From NCBI GenBank assembly GCA_024228275.1, contig JAAETO010000055.1, positions 1 through 64,000 of the forward strand: a DNA stretch of 64,000 bases, given 5' to 3'. The stretch comes from Arcobacter sp. GTDB taxonomy: Bacteria; Campylobacterota; Campylobacteria; Campylobacterales; Arcobacteraceae. Below, piece after piece: positions 34,981-43,759 of the stretch. The position numbers were made by a program, and so were the translations under genes. Positions within the stretch are counted from its first letter, which is position 1; each line of letters begins with the position of its first letter. Below the pieces are notes generated by a model. The model worked only from the letters and a program-made list of their open reading frames with translations. It was not told the DNA's origin and made no database searches.

Positions 34981-35478
34981 TTATTTTTCACTTAATTTCA
35001 TTCTTGAATAAAGTCCAACTGTTGTAGTATAACCAACTTCACTAAATTTCAAATCTCTATTTCTATTATATATAAGTGTTGTTGGAAATGCTTTAATGTT
35101 AAATTTATTTGAGTAAAATGAATCCTTATCATTTACAACCTTAAATGTTAAGTCATGTTTTTGTAAGTATTTAAGTATATCTTCTTTTGAACCTGATTGT
35201 ACTGCAATAGTAATTACTTCATAATCTTTTGATATTTTTTCTATATTTTTCGATTCAAATTTACATGTAGGGCACCATGTAGCCCAAAAATGAATTAATA
35301 GTGGTTTATTCTTTGGTACTTCATAGACAAGATCATTAATAAGTTTAAATTTATTTATATCTAATTTGTTTTTATTTAAGTCTAATGATTTATAGTAACT
35401 TATTATATTAATAACTATTGCAAATAATATGAAATATTTTATGCTTTTTATTAGAATACTTTTTATTTTATTAATCAT
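34981..35478 (-). CDS. Membrane-anchored thioredoxin-like protein (TlpA/DsbE type)
   Basis: The 165-residue protein has one N-terminal membrane helix (about 11-28) and a periplasmic thioredoxin fold with WCPTC (Cys69, Cys72) and the cis-proline segment AFPTTLIYNR. The CPTC active site resembles the protein disulfide oxidoreductases related to ScsD/DsbE. It could assist copper resistance or cytochrome maturation, but nothing nearby supports a choice. It ends 24 bases before the DUF523 gene upstream on the same strand. Confidence 0.8.
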   Translation of the reverse strand: MINKIKSILIKSIKYFILFAIVINIISYYKSLDLNKNKLDINKFKLINDLVYEVPKNKPLLIHFWATWCPTCKFESKNIEKISKDYEVITIAVQSGSKEDILKYLQKHDLTFKVVNDKDSFYSNKFNIKAFPTTLIYNRNRDLKFSEVGYTTTVGLYSRMKLSEK

Positions 35479-35502
35479 ATTTCTCTTTTATATTGAATTA
35501 TT

Positions 35503-35988
35503 TTAATTTATATGTATAAATAACTCTTTTAACTGTTCTTCATTAAATATTTTAATTTCATTTTCACTTAGAAGTTTTGCTGTTAAACCTTGTCCATCTA
35601 TTAAATTTTTAGAGAATGTTCCATCGTAAATCTTTTCATTTCCACATGAAGGAGATTTAGATTTTAGTAAAGCTACTTTAATGCCCTCTTCTTTACAAAG
35701 ATCAAGTGCTCCTTTTGCTCCTATTAAAAAATTAATAGTTAGATTGACTTTTTCTTTTGTTTGAACAATAAATGGTTTATTTGAATTAACTATTTCAGCT
35801 GCTTCTCTTGGTGTCTCTAATCCTGAAAATACTTCAGGACAAAAAGAGTAAATTTCATTACTACATAAAATATCCATAAAAAGTTCTTTTTGTTTAAAAG
35901 TAAAAGAACTTCCTAATGCAATTGATGAATTTTCTCCATCATATCTTACATTTTCACCTAATAAACAAGATGAAACCAAAATCTTCAT
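35503..35988 (-). CDS. DUF523/TudS-like iron-sulfur desulfidase family protein
   Basis: The 161-residue protein is a DUF523 protein, the family of the 2-thiouracil desulfidase TudS. Three cysteines sit where TudS binds its [4Fe-4S] cluster: Cys8 (VSSCLLG), Cys50 (SFCPE) and Cys115 (SPSCG). Family members remove sulfur from thiolated bases or carry a hydrosulfide on the cluster. Its start shares one base with the stop of the TtcA-like gene, which also has a potential cluster site, suggesting a joint role in tRNA or base thiolation. Confidence 0.82.
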   Translation of the reverse strand: MKILVSSCLLGENVRYDGENSSIALGSSFTFKQKELFMDILCSNEIYSFCPEVFSGLETPREAAEIVNSNKPFIVQTKEKVNLTINFLIGAKGALDLCKEEGIKVALLKSKSPSCGNEKIYDGTFSKNLIDGQGLTAKLLSENEIKIFNEEQLKELFIHIN

Positions 35989-36749
35989 TAGTATTCTTTT
36001 TCTAATAATTCTTTTTGAAAGAATGTAGAAGTTTGTATATTATTAAATGCTGCTTTCATAGATACAAACATTTGTGGATTATCTTCTTCAAGGTTTGCTA
36101 ATAATTCTTTAGTTTTTGCTCTTGCATGAGGCATTTTAACATCAAATCTAAGACCTGGACAGGCTTCATCACCAATTACATTTAATTCATTTGTATCAGC
36201 AAAAGCTCTTAATTGTCTCTCTCTACAAAAAATTAGTGGTCTGATTACTTCTAAGCCATTTTCAGCTTTATAAATAGGAGGCATTGATCTTAAGGCTCCA
36301 CTATATAAAAAGTTCATAAAAAATGATTCCATAGCATCATCTAAATGATGTCCAAGAGCTACTTTATTATAGCCTTGTTCTAAAGCTGCTGAATAGATAT
36401 ATCCTCTTCTCATTCTTGAAAAAAATGAACAAAAAGATGAATTCTTTCTAATCTTTTCTCCAGCTAATTCGAAAATTTCTGTATCTACAATTTCGTGATC
36501 AATCCCATGCTCTTTACAATGATCTGCTAAGAATTGAACTTGTTCACCCATTCCGTATGTAATAGTTACTGCTTTAAATTCAAAATCAAAAGGAGTTACA
36601 CTTTTTAGTCTTTTAAGTGCATGTATTAAAGTTGTAGAATCCTTTCCCCCAGAAAAGCCAACTAAAACTTTATCACCCTCTTTTATTAGACCATATTCTG
36701 CATTGGTTTTACCAACTAATTTAGATATTTTTTTACTTAATTCTATCAA
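35988..36749 (-). CDS. TtcA-like PP-loop ATPase with an altered cluster motif
   Basis: The 253-residue protein has the PP-loop SGGKDS (33-38) and the TtcA segments SRMRRGYIYSAA, ALGHHLDDAMES and RSMPPIYK. TtcA thiolates cytidine 32 of tRNA and needs a [4Fe-4S] cluster held by three cysteines. Here the first cysteine of the CxxC pair is present (Cys107 in FCSFFSRMRRG) but the second is Phe110. The later ligand appears retained as Cys197. It may therefore bind a cluster differently, or be a paralogue with another substrate. It is one base from, and coupled to, the TudS-like gene. Confidence 0.8.
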   Translation of the reverse strand: MIELSKKISKLVGKTNAEYGLIKEGDKVLVGFSGGKDSTTLIHALKRLKSVTPFDFEFKAVTITYGMGEQVQFLADHCKEHGIDHEIVDTEIFELAGEKIRKNSSFCSFFSRMRRGYIYSAALEQGYNKVALGHHLDDAMESFFMNFLYSGALRSMPPIYKAENGLEVIRPLIFCRERQLRAFADTNELNVIGDEACPGLRFDVKMPHARAKTKELLANLEEDNPQMFVSMKAAFNNIQTSTFFQKELLEKEY

Positions 36750-36853
36750 AATTATTTATCCTATGTTTTTTTCGCGATTATATCAAAAAAATTTAAAATA
36801 GTCTATATAAAGACTACACATATTTTATATATAATTTAAAAAAAGGATTAATA

Positions 36854-37603
36854 ATGAATAACATTTTTCTAAAAACTACTTTAATTTTGTTTTTAGTAGT
36901 AAATATTAGTTTCTCAAAAGAGTTTAAGTTTAACTCAGGTGAAAATAAAATAAATGTAATTGAATTATACACATCTGAAGGTTGTAGCTCTTGTCCTGTT
37001 GCTGAAAAATGGATCTCAAATTTAAAATATAATAATAATGTATTCAAAGAGTTTATCCCTATGTCTTTTCATGTTACGTATTGGGATTTTCTTGGTTGGA
37101 AGGATAGTTTTGCGGACATTATGTATGATACAAGACAAAGATATTATGCTATTAAAATATGGAAAAACAAATCAATATATACTCCTCAATTTGTTGTAGA
37201 TGCAAAAGAGTATAGAAAGTGGTTTACAAATCAAGATATACCAAAATTTACAAAAGAATATGGAGGAAACTTAGTTTTTACAATAAATAATAGTAATTTA
37301 AAAGTAGATTATTTTAATAAAAATATAAAAAACAAAAAAGTTTATCTAAATATAGCATTATTAGGATTTGATTATAAAATAAATATAAAAAGTGGAGAAA
37401 ATAAACGTAGAGTTTTAGAACATGATTTTGTAGTACTTGATCATATACAAAAATTTGCTGAAATTAAGAATAATAGATTAATTTACAATATGAATTATAT
37501 TATGAATAAAGATAAAAAAAGGAAATATGCATTAGTTGCTTGGATAAATTCATATGATACAAAAATATTACAAGCAAGTGGTGGATATATAAAATATAAT
37601 TAA
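36854..37603 (+). CDS. DUF1223 secreted thioredoxin-like protein
   Basis: The 249-residue protein has a signal peptide (about 1-21) and the DUF1223 layout: a thioredoxin-like start with ELYTSEGCSSCPVAE (Cys44 and Cys47), then HVTYWDFLGWKD and IYTPQFVVDAK. It should act in the periplasm, probably in redox chemistry, though no activity is established for the family. AAAGGA precedes the ATG. It is separated from the next small gene by 62 bases. Confidence 0.82.
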   Translation: MNNIFLKTTLILFLVVNISFSKEFKFNSGENKINVIELYTSEGCSSCPVAEKWISNLKYNNNVFKEFIPMSFHVTYWDFLGWKDSFADIMYDTRQRYYAIKIWKNKSIYTPQFVVDAKEYRKWFTNQDIPKFTKEYGGNLVFTINNSNLKVDYFNKNIKNKKVYLNIALLGFDYKINIKSGENKRRVLEHDFVVLDHIQKFAEIKNNRLIYNMNYIMNKDKKRKYALVAWINSYDTKILQASGGYIKYN

Positions 37604-37665
37604 CTCCTTTTTTAGTTAATTATATTATAATTTCATACTAAATTATTACAAAAAAGATTTTATCA

Positions 37666-37860
37666 ATGACTCAAGAAGAAGTATTAGAATTTAAACATAC
37701 AGTAGCAAGAACAATTATTCCAATTGTTCAAAATATGACAGAAGATCAAATAAGAAATATTATTGATATTGTTGAGAAAGAGCATAAAGATTTACCTGAA
37801 GGTTTTGGTAATATGTTATATGAGCAAATATTAATAATGAAGTATAATGGTAGATATTAA
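37666..37860 (+). CDS. Small hypothetical protein
   Basis: No family was recognised. The 64-residue product is helical and acidic, with a KHTVARTIIPIVQNM segment and a C-terminal YEQILIMKYNGRY. There is no signal or membrane segment and no strong ribosome-binding site (the ATG is preceded by TTTTATCA), but coding bias and the hairpin after its stop support a real gene. Confidence 0.5.
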   Translation: MTQEEVLEFKHTVARTIIPIVQNMTEDQIRNIIDIVEKEHKDLPEGFGNMLYEQILIMKYNGRY

Positions 37861-37893
37861 ATATATTTAATTATAAAATTTCTATACTATTTT

Positions 37894-37922
37894 AAATAAG
37901 AAAGGATAATCCTTTCTTATTT
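37894..37922. terminator. Bidirectional terminator between the small gene and putA
   Basis: AAATAAGAAAGGAT and ATCCTTTCTTATTT form a perfect palindrome with a one-base centre that overlaps the putA stop. A/T-rich tracts flank it on both sides. It separates two convergent genes. Confidence 0.65.
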
Positions 37923-40900
37923 ATTACCTCTAGCACCAATATTTCCATATCTGTGATAAGAATGAGAAATTGATTGCTCAATAAAATAGTTTAATAACTC
38001 TAATCTTCCTTCCATCATTGGTTTTTGTCTAATAATGAATTTAGAAGATTCAGCAGCTTTTTTAAATACTTTTACAGGAACTTTATTTATATCAGAATAA
38101 ATTACTCTATCATATTGTTCAATTGATTGAATAAATTGTTCGTCATTTTGTTCAATTACAGAATCTCTACTTGTAAATAATACTTTAGAATCTTCTAAAA
38201 ATGTTTTTACAAGATCATTATTTAGAATTGTAACTTTAAAGTGAACACCTGCAACTCTTGCTGCCAAGATTCTTGAAACAGTTTCAAAAATTGTATCATC
38301 AGATGAAACTCTAATTAATACATTTTTTAAAGCGTGGTATTTAAACATATTGTCTTCACCACGAACAACTGCATAATCTTTTTCTTGTGAGAATTCATTC
38401 TCATAATTTTCATAATAAGATTGTAAAGCAAGATCTAACTTTTCAAAGTCTTCTTTATTATGAGAATTAAATTTACAAGAAGAAATAAACTGAGTTAATT
38501 CTGTATCATATTTTTTTGCTGTAGTTGGAGTACTATTCTCTTTAATATCAACAAACTGAGTAATGTAGTTGAATATACCAACTTTTCTACCTGCACCAAT
38601 TGCAGATTTACCCATACCACCAAATGGTTGCCTAAGAACAATTGCTCCCGTTGTTCCTCTATTTACATAAAGGTTACCAGCTTTAATATTCTCTTTCCAG
38701 TACATAACTTCTCTTTCATCTAAAGACTCAACACCTGAAGTTAATCCGTAACCAGTATCATTTACAATTTTTACTGCATGTTTTAAGTCATTTGCTTTTA
38801 CAACTGCTAAAACAGGTCCAAATAACTCATTCATATGAATAAAGTTACCTTCACTAACACCCCACTTGATTGCAGGTTTTAACATATATTCATTATCTTC
38901 TGCATAAGATGGCGCTATTGCCCACTCTTCTCCAGCTTCTAATTCATTTATTGCTTTTTTAAGATTTCCAGAAACAGGATTTGCTAAAGTACCAATTCTG
39001 TTTTTAAAGTCCCAAACTGTACCAACACTCATAGATGATGCACTATCAATTAAAGCTTTTTTAAACTCTTTATCATTATAAACTTCTTCTTCAAGAACTA
39101 ATAATGATGTTGCAGAACATTTTTGTCCTGAGTTAGCAAATGCACTTTGACAAATATTTTTAACTGCTTGTTCTCTATCCGCCATATTAGTAACAATCGT
39201 TGCATCTTTTCCACCAGTTTCAGCAGTTAAGAATAAGTCTGGTCTTGTTTCTAACATTTTATATGCTGTATCTTCTCCACCAGTTAAAATTACGAAATCT
39301 ACTTTTTTATTTGAGATTAAGTGTTCCCCAGCTAATACACCTGGGCAAGGTAAGAACTGAAGTGTATTTTTAGAAACTCCTGCATCCCAGAAACACTTAC
39401 ACATTTCGTAAGCAGTAAGGGCTGCAACTGACGCAGGTTTTATAATAACAGTATTTCCAGCTGCTAATGTAGCTGCTATGCCACCTAAAGGAATAGCTAC
39501 AGGAAAATTCCATGGAGGCACAACTACACCAACACCTTTTCCAGTAAATTCTATATTTCCATATTTTTCAAAATATTGAATAGAATATGGGTAGAATTCT
39601 AAGAAATCAACTGACTCAGAAACTTCGACATCAGTTTCAGTAAATACTTTTCCAACTTCAGCTGCAGCAATACCAATTAAATCATTTCTTCGCTCACGTA
39701 CTTTAATCGCAACTTGTTTTAAAATTTCATGTCTTTGTTTATGAGTTTTATTTCTCCAACAATCAATATCTTGTGATGCAACTTCAATAGATTTTTTGAT
39801 GTCTTCAGCAGTTGCCATAGAGAATTTACCAGCAAGAACTTTTTCTTTTATTTGTGATTTATCAATAGCTTCAAATACTTTTCTATCGCCAATTAAATCT
39901 TCTCCACCAACAACAACAGGAACAATTGTATGTTCTGTATTAGCATTAAACTTCCATTTTTTTACAATATTTCTAGCCCACTCGTGGTTTTTTGGTAAAA
40001 TAAAGTCAGTATCAGCTTCTGAATGGTATTGTCCATTATCATAAGCAGAGTTTGAGAAATCTTCCCATTTTTCGTCTAATCTATTTTGTTTTCTTTTTGC
40101 ACCAACAAAAGAAGTTTTTTCAGCTTCAAAAGATTTAATAAATAGTTCTTTTTGCATATTCCAATCTTTTGAACCAACAGTTAATCCAAATGAGTATCTA
40201 ATAAAGTTATTAGGACCAGTATTTTCATCAAGTCTTCTAACTAAGTATGCAATTGCATTCGTAAATTGCTCTTTTGCAGCTGTTGGAGCATATAAAATTA
40301 CTTCTTTAGAAATCTCTTTAATTGCTAATCTAGCTGCATCACTCATACCTTCAAGCATCTCCAAGGTATGGTATTTTGAAACATTGTTATCATTTGCAAG
40401 TTGTGTCGCATAAGCTAATTCAAATAAATTATGAGAAGCAGTACCTAAATGTAAATAAGGTGCATTTTCAGCTTGTAATGCATACCTTGCCATTCTTTTA
40501 TAGTTTGAATCTGTATCTAACTTTTCAGTATAAGTCACCATTTCCCAATGCTTTTGAGATGCTTCAGTCTCTTCCATTTCCATGTTAGCACCTTTTACAA
40601 GTCTAACTTTAATAGCAGCTCCACCATTTTTAACTCTATTTCTAGCCCAGTTAGTTAAATCTACTTGCCAATTAAATGAATCAGGCAAATATGCTTGCAA
40701 TACAATACCTGCATAAAAATCTTTAAATTGTGCTTGTTCTAATGTTCTTTTGAATACTTCAACAGTAATAGCTAAATCTCTATACTCTTCCATATCTAAG
40801 TTTATAAATTTATTTGATTTTGTTCCATCTGGGGCTGTGTACTCATATTTTTTTGCTTGTTCATAAATTATAGTTAATTTTTTTACAAGTACTTCAACAG

Positions 40901-41537
40901 TGTGTTCGAAATCTAAAGGGTTTATTTGTGAATAAATAGTTGATATTTTAATTGATATATAGTCAATATTTGGATTACTTATAGCTTTTAAGTATTTTTG
41001 TACTCTTTCTTCAGCTTCTTCTTCTCCTAGAACTACTTCTCCAATAAGGTTAACGTTAACTCTTGTTCCCTCATTTTTTCTCATTACTAAATGTTTATTA
41101 AAAGGTTCATCTTCACCTTTAATTACTACAGTTCTAGTATCCTCTCTAATTTGATCAACAAACATAGGAACACTTAAATTAGGCAAATATTTACCTAAAT
41201 TTTGGAATAGCCATAATAGTGTTTTATCTTTTGTTGTAAAAAAGTTAGCCATACCATGCTTTTCTAATAAAAATATAATTTGATTTGCAATTCTATCATT
41301 TGACTCTGCTCTAAAACATTGATCCATTAGTTCTATTAAAAGTGCTTTATCTTTTGGATGATCTAACATTTTGTTCATCTTAATATAAAATTCTCTATCA
41401 AAATCACTTACGAGTTCAGTTGCCCTATTTTGCCACTTTTGGGCTAAGTTTATAGCTGAGTTTATAAGTTTTTTTTCATTTTCCAAGTCTTTTGCCAATT
41501 TTGTAGCAGAATTTGCAAGTCCTTGTTCATTCATCAT
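37917..41537 (-). CDS. putA: Bifunctional proline dehydrogenase / delta-1-pyrroline-5-carboxylate dehydrogenase
   Basis: The 1206-residue protein has a proline dehydrogenase barrel (about 100-480; AAIKVRLVKGA, YLHLGTASHN) and an aldehyde dehydrogenase domain (about 540-1010; PWNFPVAIPLGG, catalytic Cys in NSGQKCSA, LFGPVLAV). A C-terminal domain of about 180 residues follows. The first 40 residues show no ribbon-helix-helix, so it does not act as its own DNA-binding repressor. It oxidises proline to glutamate with FAD and NAD. The first of two adjacent ATGs is chosen for its spacing to GAAGGA. A structured leader lies 40 bases upstream, followed by arginase and ornithine cyclodeaminase, which supply proline. 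Confidence 0.96.
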   Translation of the reverse strand: MMNEQGLANSATKLAKDLENEKKLINSAINLAQKWQNRATELVSDFDREFYIKMNKMLDHPKDKALLIELMDQCFRAESNDRIANQIIFLLEKHGMANFFTTKDKTLLWLFQNLGKYLPNLSVPMFVDQIREDTRTVVIKGEDEPFNKHLVMRKNEGTRVNVNLIGEVVLGEEEAEERVQKYLKAISNPNIDYISIKISTIYSQINPLDFEHTVEVLVKKLTIIYEQAKKYEYTAPDGTKSNKFINLDMEEYRDLAITVEVFKRTLEQAQFKDFYAGIVLQAYLPDSFNWQVDLTNWARNRVKNGGAAIKVRLVKGANMEMEETEASQKHWEMVTYTEKLDTDSNYKRMARYALQAENAPYLHLGTASHNLFELAYATQLANDNNVSKYHTLEMLEGMSDAARLAIKEISKEVILYAPTAAKEQFTNAIAYLVRRLDENTGPNNFIRYSFGLTVGSKDWNMQKELFIKSFEAEKTSFVGAKRKQNRLDEKWEDFSNSAYDNGQYHSEADTDFILPKNHEWARNIVKKWKFNANTEHTIVPVVVGGEDLIGDRKVFEAIDKSQIKEKVLAGKFSMATAEDIKKSIEVASQDIDCWRNKTHKQRHEILKQVAIKVRERRNDLIGIAAAEVGKVFTETDVEVSESVDFLEFYPYSIQYFEKYGNIEFTGKGVGVVVPPWNFPVAIPLGGIAATLAAGNTVIIKPASVAALTAYEMCKCFWDAGVSKNTLQFLPCPGVLAGEHLISNKKVDFVILTGGEDTAYKMLETRPDLFLTAETGGKDATIVTNMADREQAVKNICQSAFANSGQKCSATSLLVLEEEVYNDKEFKKALIDSASSMSVGTVWDFKNRIGTLANPVSGNLKKAINELEAGEEWAIAPSYAEDNEYMLKPAIKWGVSEGNFIHMNELFGPVLAVVKANDLKHAVKIVNDTGYGLTSGVESLDEREVMYWKENIKAGNLYVNRGTTGAIVLRQPFGGMGKSAIGAGRKVGIFNYITQFVDIKENSTPTTAKKYDTELTQFISSCKFNSHNKEDFEKLDLALQSYYENYENEFSQEKDYAVVRGEDNMFKYHALKNVLIRVSSDDTIFETVSRILAARVAGVHFKVTILNNDLVKTFLEDSKVLFTSRDSVIEQNDEQFIQSIEQYDRVIYSDINKVPVKVFKKAAESSKFIIRQKPMMEGRLELLNYFIEQSISHSYHRYGNIGARGNK

Positions 41538-41576
41538 CTGTTATCCTTCAATTTAATTAGTTTTTAAATAAATATT

Positions 41577-41654
41577 AAGTAGCCTACCCCACGCACTTAG
41601 AAATTGTGTGGTAGAGGAAAATTAACGGCCAGGTTATTTTCCTCTTTACTACTT
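41577..41654. promoter_or_regulatory. Predicted three-way-junction RNA in the putA leader
   Basis: Three stems are supported by complementarity. P1 pairs AAGTAG (41577-41582) with CTACTT (41649-41654). A second stem has CTACC, one mismatch and CAC (41584-41592) against GTG, one mismatch and GGTAG (41606-41614). A third has AGGAAAAT (41615-41622) against ATTTTCCT (41636-41643), with an inner AAC/GTT pair and loop GGCCAG. G/C content is higher than in the flanks. On the - strand it sits 40 bases before putA, as a riboswitch or attenuator would. On the + strand a T run follows, so a small RNA reading the other way is possible. It does not match any riboswitch class I know. Confidence 0.5.
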
Positions 41655-41786
41655 ATTTTTTATCAACTGTTTATGTATAATAAGTATTATCCTTTATATT
41701 AAATTTTTTCAAAAAATTAATGAATTTTATCCATTTATTTTCTTCTATTATGATTTTTTATAAATTATATATTAAATGTGAAATTA

Positions 41787-42746
41787 TTAATAATGCTTAA
41801 TTAGTGTTCTTGTTACTTCTTCTAACATTAAAAATATTTTTTCTGTATCGTTTTTGGATTCATTGTATAATGGATTTATTTCAGCAATTTCCCAACAACA
41901 AACTTTTTCATTTTTAATAAGTCCTAAGTTAAGCTGTAAAGCTTGATTATAAGTTAATCCATTTGGTACGGGAACTCCTGTACCTGGAACATATAAGGGA
42001 TCAATGCTATCTACATCAAATGATACATATATATGTTTACAATTAGATAATTTATCAAAAATGTTTTCTAATGTATTTTTTATACCGTTATAATTTATAT
42101 CTTCAACTGTAAATACATTAATACCATTTTTCTTAATAATATTTTCTTCTGCTTTTTCAAAATCTCTTAAAGCACAATAAACTATATTTTCTGGTTTTAT
42201 ACTTCCTTCTTTTGATACCATAAATTTTAATTTATCCCAATACTCTAACTCTTCTTTAGATGGATTATTAATACTAGATTTTTTATTATCAATTCCGCAA
42301 GCCATAGCTAAAGGCATACCATGAATATTTCCTGATTCACTTGTATATGGAGTATGAATATCTGCATGAGCATCAATATAAACAACTCCTATTTCATCTT
42401 CCTTATGAGCCATTTTTAAACCATGTATAGTACCTGCACAAGAAGAATGATCACCTGCTAAGATTATAGGAAAAATATTGTCATGTCTTAAGTCTTTAAC
42501 TTTATTTGCAAGTTTTTTAATAACTGAATATGTTTTATCAATATATTTTGCATTCTTAAAATTAGTTTTCTCAGAATAAGGATCATTTTCATTAAAAATA
42601 GCTTCTGATAAAAACTTTTTAAAATATGTTGATGATAAATTTTCACTTGATTCTTTTAGAGCCTTTATTCCAAGAGCTGCACCTTTTTTACTAGCAGCAA
42701 TATCAGAATAAACTTCAATAAGTTTTATTTTAGATGTGTCAAACAT
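41787..42746 (-). CDS. rocF: Arginase family protein
   Basis: The 319-residue protein has the arginase manganese-binding segments: GDHSSCAG (near 100), YIDAHADIHTP (near 126) with the second His, and SFDVDSIDPLYVPGTG (near 240). The VPVPNGLT segment and a terminal helix follow. The substrate-recognition residue pattern fits arginase more than agmatinase, and the neighbour ornithine cyclodeaminase supports this: arginine is cleaved to urea and ornithine. It begins eight bases after the ornithine cyclodeaminase stop, so the two form an operon. No urease genes are in view. Confidence 0.85.
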   Translation of the reverse strand: MFDTSKIKLIEVYSDIAASKKGAALGIKALKESSENLSSTYFKKFLSEAIFNENDPYSEKTNFKNAKYIDKTYSVIKKLANKVKDLRHDNIFPIILAGDHSSCAGTIHGLKMAHKEDEIGVVYIDAHADIHTPYTSESGNIHGMPLAMACGIDNKKSSINNPSKEELEYWDKLKFMVSKEGSIKPENIVYCALRDFEKAEENIIKKNGINVFTVEDINYNGIKNTLENIFDKLSNCKHIYVSFDVDSIDPLYVPGTGVPVPNGLTYNQALQLNLGLIKNEKVCCWEIAEINPLYNESKNDTEKIFLMLEEVTRTLIKHY

Positions 42747-42754
42747 GTTATATC

Positions 42755-43759
42755 CTAAATTAAAGAGTATAAATCTTTTACATCATCGATTTCAGGAATA
42801 AGATTCATTTGTTTACCAATATTATTAGCTTTTGCTAAATCATAAACAAGTCTTAATACCGAATAATCTTCTAATGCAAAACCAACTGAATCAAATAATA
42901 TTGTACCATGACTATCAACATTTAAAACTACATCTTTTTTTATTAACTCTTGTAATTCAGTACAGACAAAGTCTTTTGATAATTGTTGAATTTCACCTTC
43001 AATTTTAGCCTGTTCTAAAAATTCTACTACAACAGTTGATTTTTCTACAAGTTCTTTTTGTATCTCAGTCTTTCCAGGACAATCTCCACCTAATCCACTA
43101 ATAAATACATCTTTTTCAATCATATCTTTCGTTATAACAGTTTGATTTCTTTTATCTGCTGTACAAACTATGATAATATCGGAGCTTTTTACTGCTTCTT
43201 TTGAATTTGTACACCTTGTTAATTTAATATCAAATTCTTTCATGTTTTTTTCAAATTTGTCCATAGCTTTTGGATCTGTATCGTAATATCTAATTTCTTC
43301 TAAATCAAATAGATAAGAATATGCTAAATATTGAAATTCACTTTGTGCTCCAGTACCTATTAAAGTTAATATTTTTGAATCTTTTTTTGCAAGATATTTA
43401 GCAGCTAAAGCAGAGTTTGCTGCTGTTCGTATTGCAGTTAATATTGTCATTTCAGTAAACATCAAAGGTTCACCTGTTTTCGTTACAGACAATTGTCCTG
43501 TAGCCATAACAGTAAATTTATTTTGCATAGGATTTTTAGGATGTCCATTTACATACTTAAAAGAGTATAATTCGTCATTTGATATTGGCATTAATTCAAT
43601 AACGCCGTCATTAACATGATTAGCAACTCTTGGAGTTTTATCAAAAGTTTCCCATTTTGAATAATCTTCTTCCAATGTGTTAATTAATTTAAAGATAAAA
43701 TCTTTAAAACCTATTTTCCCAACTAATTTTTTGATGTCTTCAATTTCTAAAACAATCAT
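42755..43759 (-). CDS. ocd: Ornithine cyclodeaminase family protein
   Basis: The 334-residue protein belongs to the ornithine cyclodeaminase/mu-crystallin family: an N-terminal substrate domain with KFTVMATGQLSV (near 80) and an NAD-binding Rossmann domain (ILTLIGTGAQSEFQYLA near 130, YDTDPKAMDKF). It converts ornithine directly to proline and ammonia. With arginase and PutA downstream, this gives arginine-ornithine-proline-glutamate. Related enzymes include alanine dehydrogenases, but the neighbours favour ornithine. The ATG follows GGAAAA. The upstream 620 bases may hold control elements. Confidence 0.85.
   Translation of the reverse strand: MIVLEIEDIKKLVGKIGFKDFIFKLINTLEEDYSKWETFDKTPRVANHVNDGVIELMPISNDELYSFKYVNGHPKNPMQNKFTVMATGQLSVTKTGEPLMFTEMTILTAIRTAANSALAAKYLAKKDSKILTLIGTGAQSEFQYLAYSYLFDLEEIRYYDTDPKAMDKFEKNMKEFDIKLTRCTNSKEAVKSSDIIIVCTADKRNQTVITKDMIEKDVFISGLGGDCPGKTEIQKELVEKSTVVVEFLEQAKIEGEIQQLSKDFVCTELQELIKKDVVLNVDSHGTILFDSVGFALEDYSVLRLVYDLAKANNIGKQMNLIPEIDDVKDLYSLI

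Noticed and set aside
36814-37047. A 77-codon open frame on the - strand
   Set aside because: It lies inside the DUF1223 gene in antisense, has low-complexity content and no ribosome-binding site.
41577-41654. Cyclic di-GMP-I riboswitch before putA
   Set aside because: CACGCAC and GGCCAGGTT recall parts of the class, but the intervening conserved GACGCAAAGCC-type segments are missing and the stems are arranged differently.
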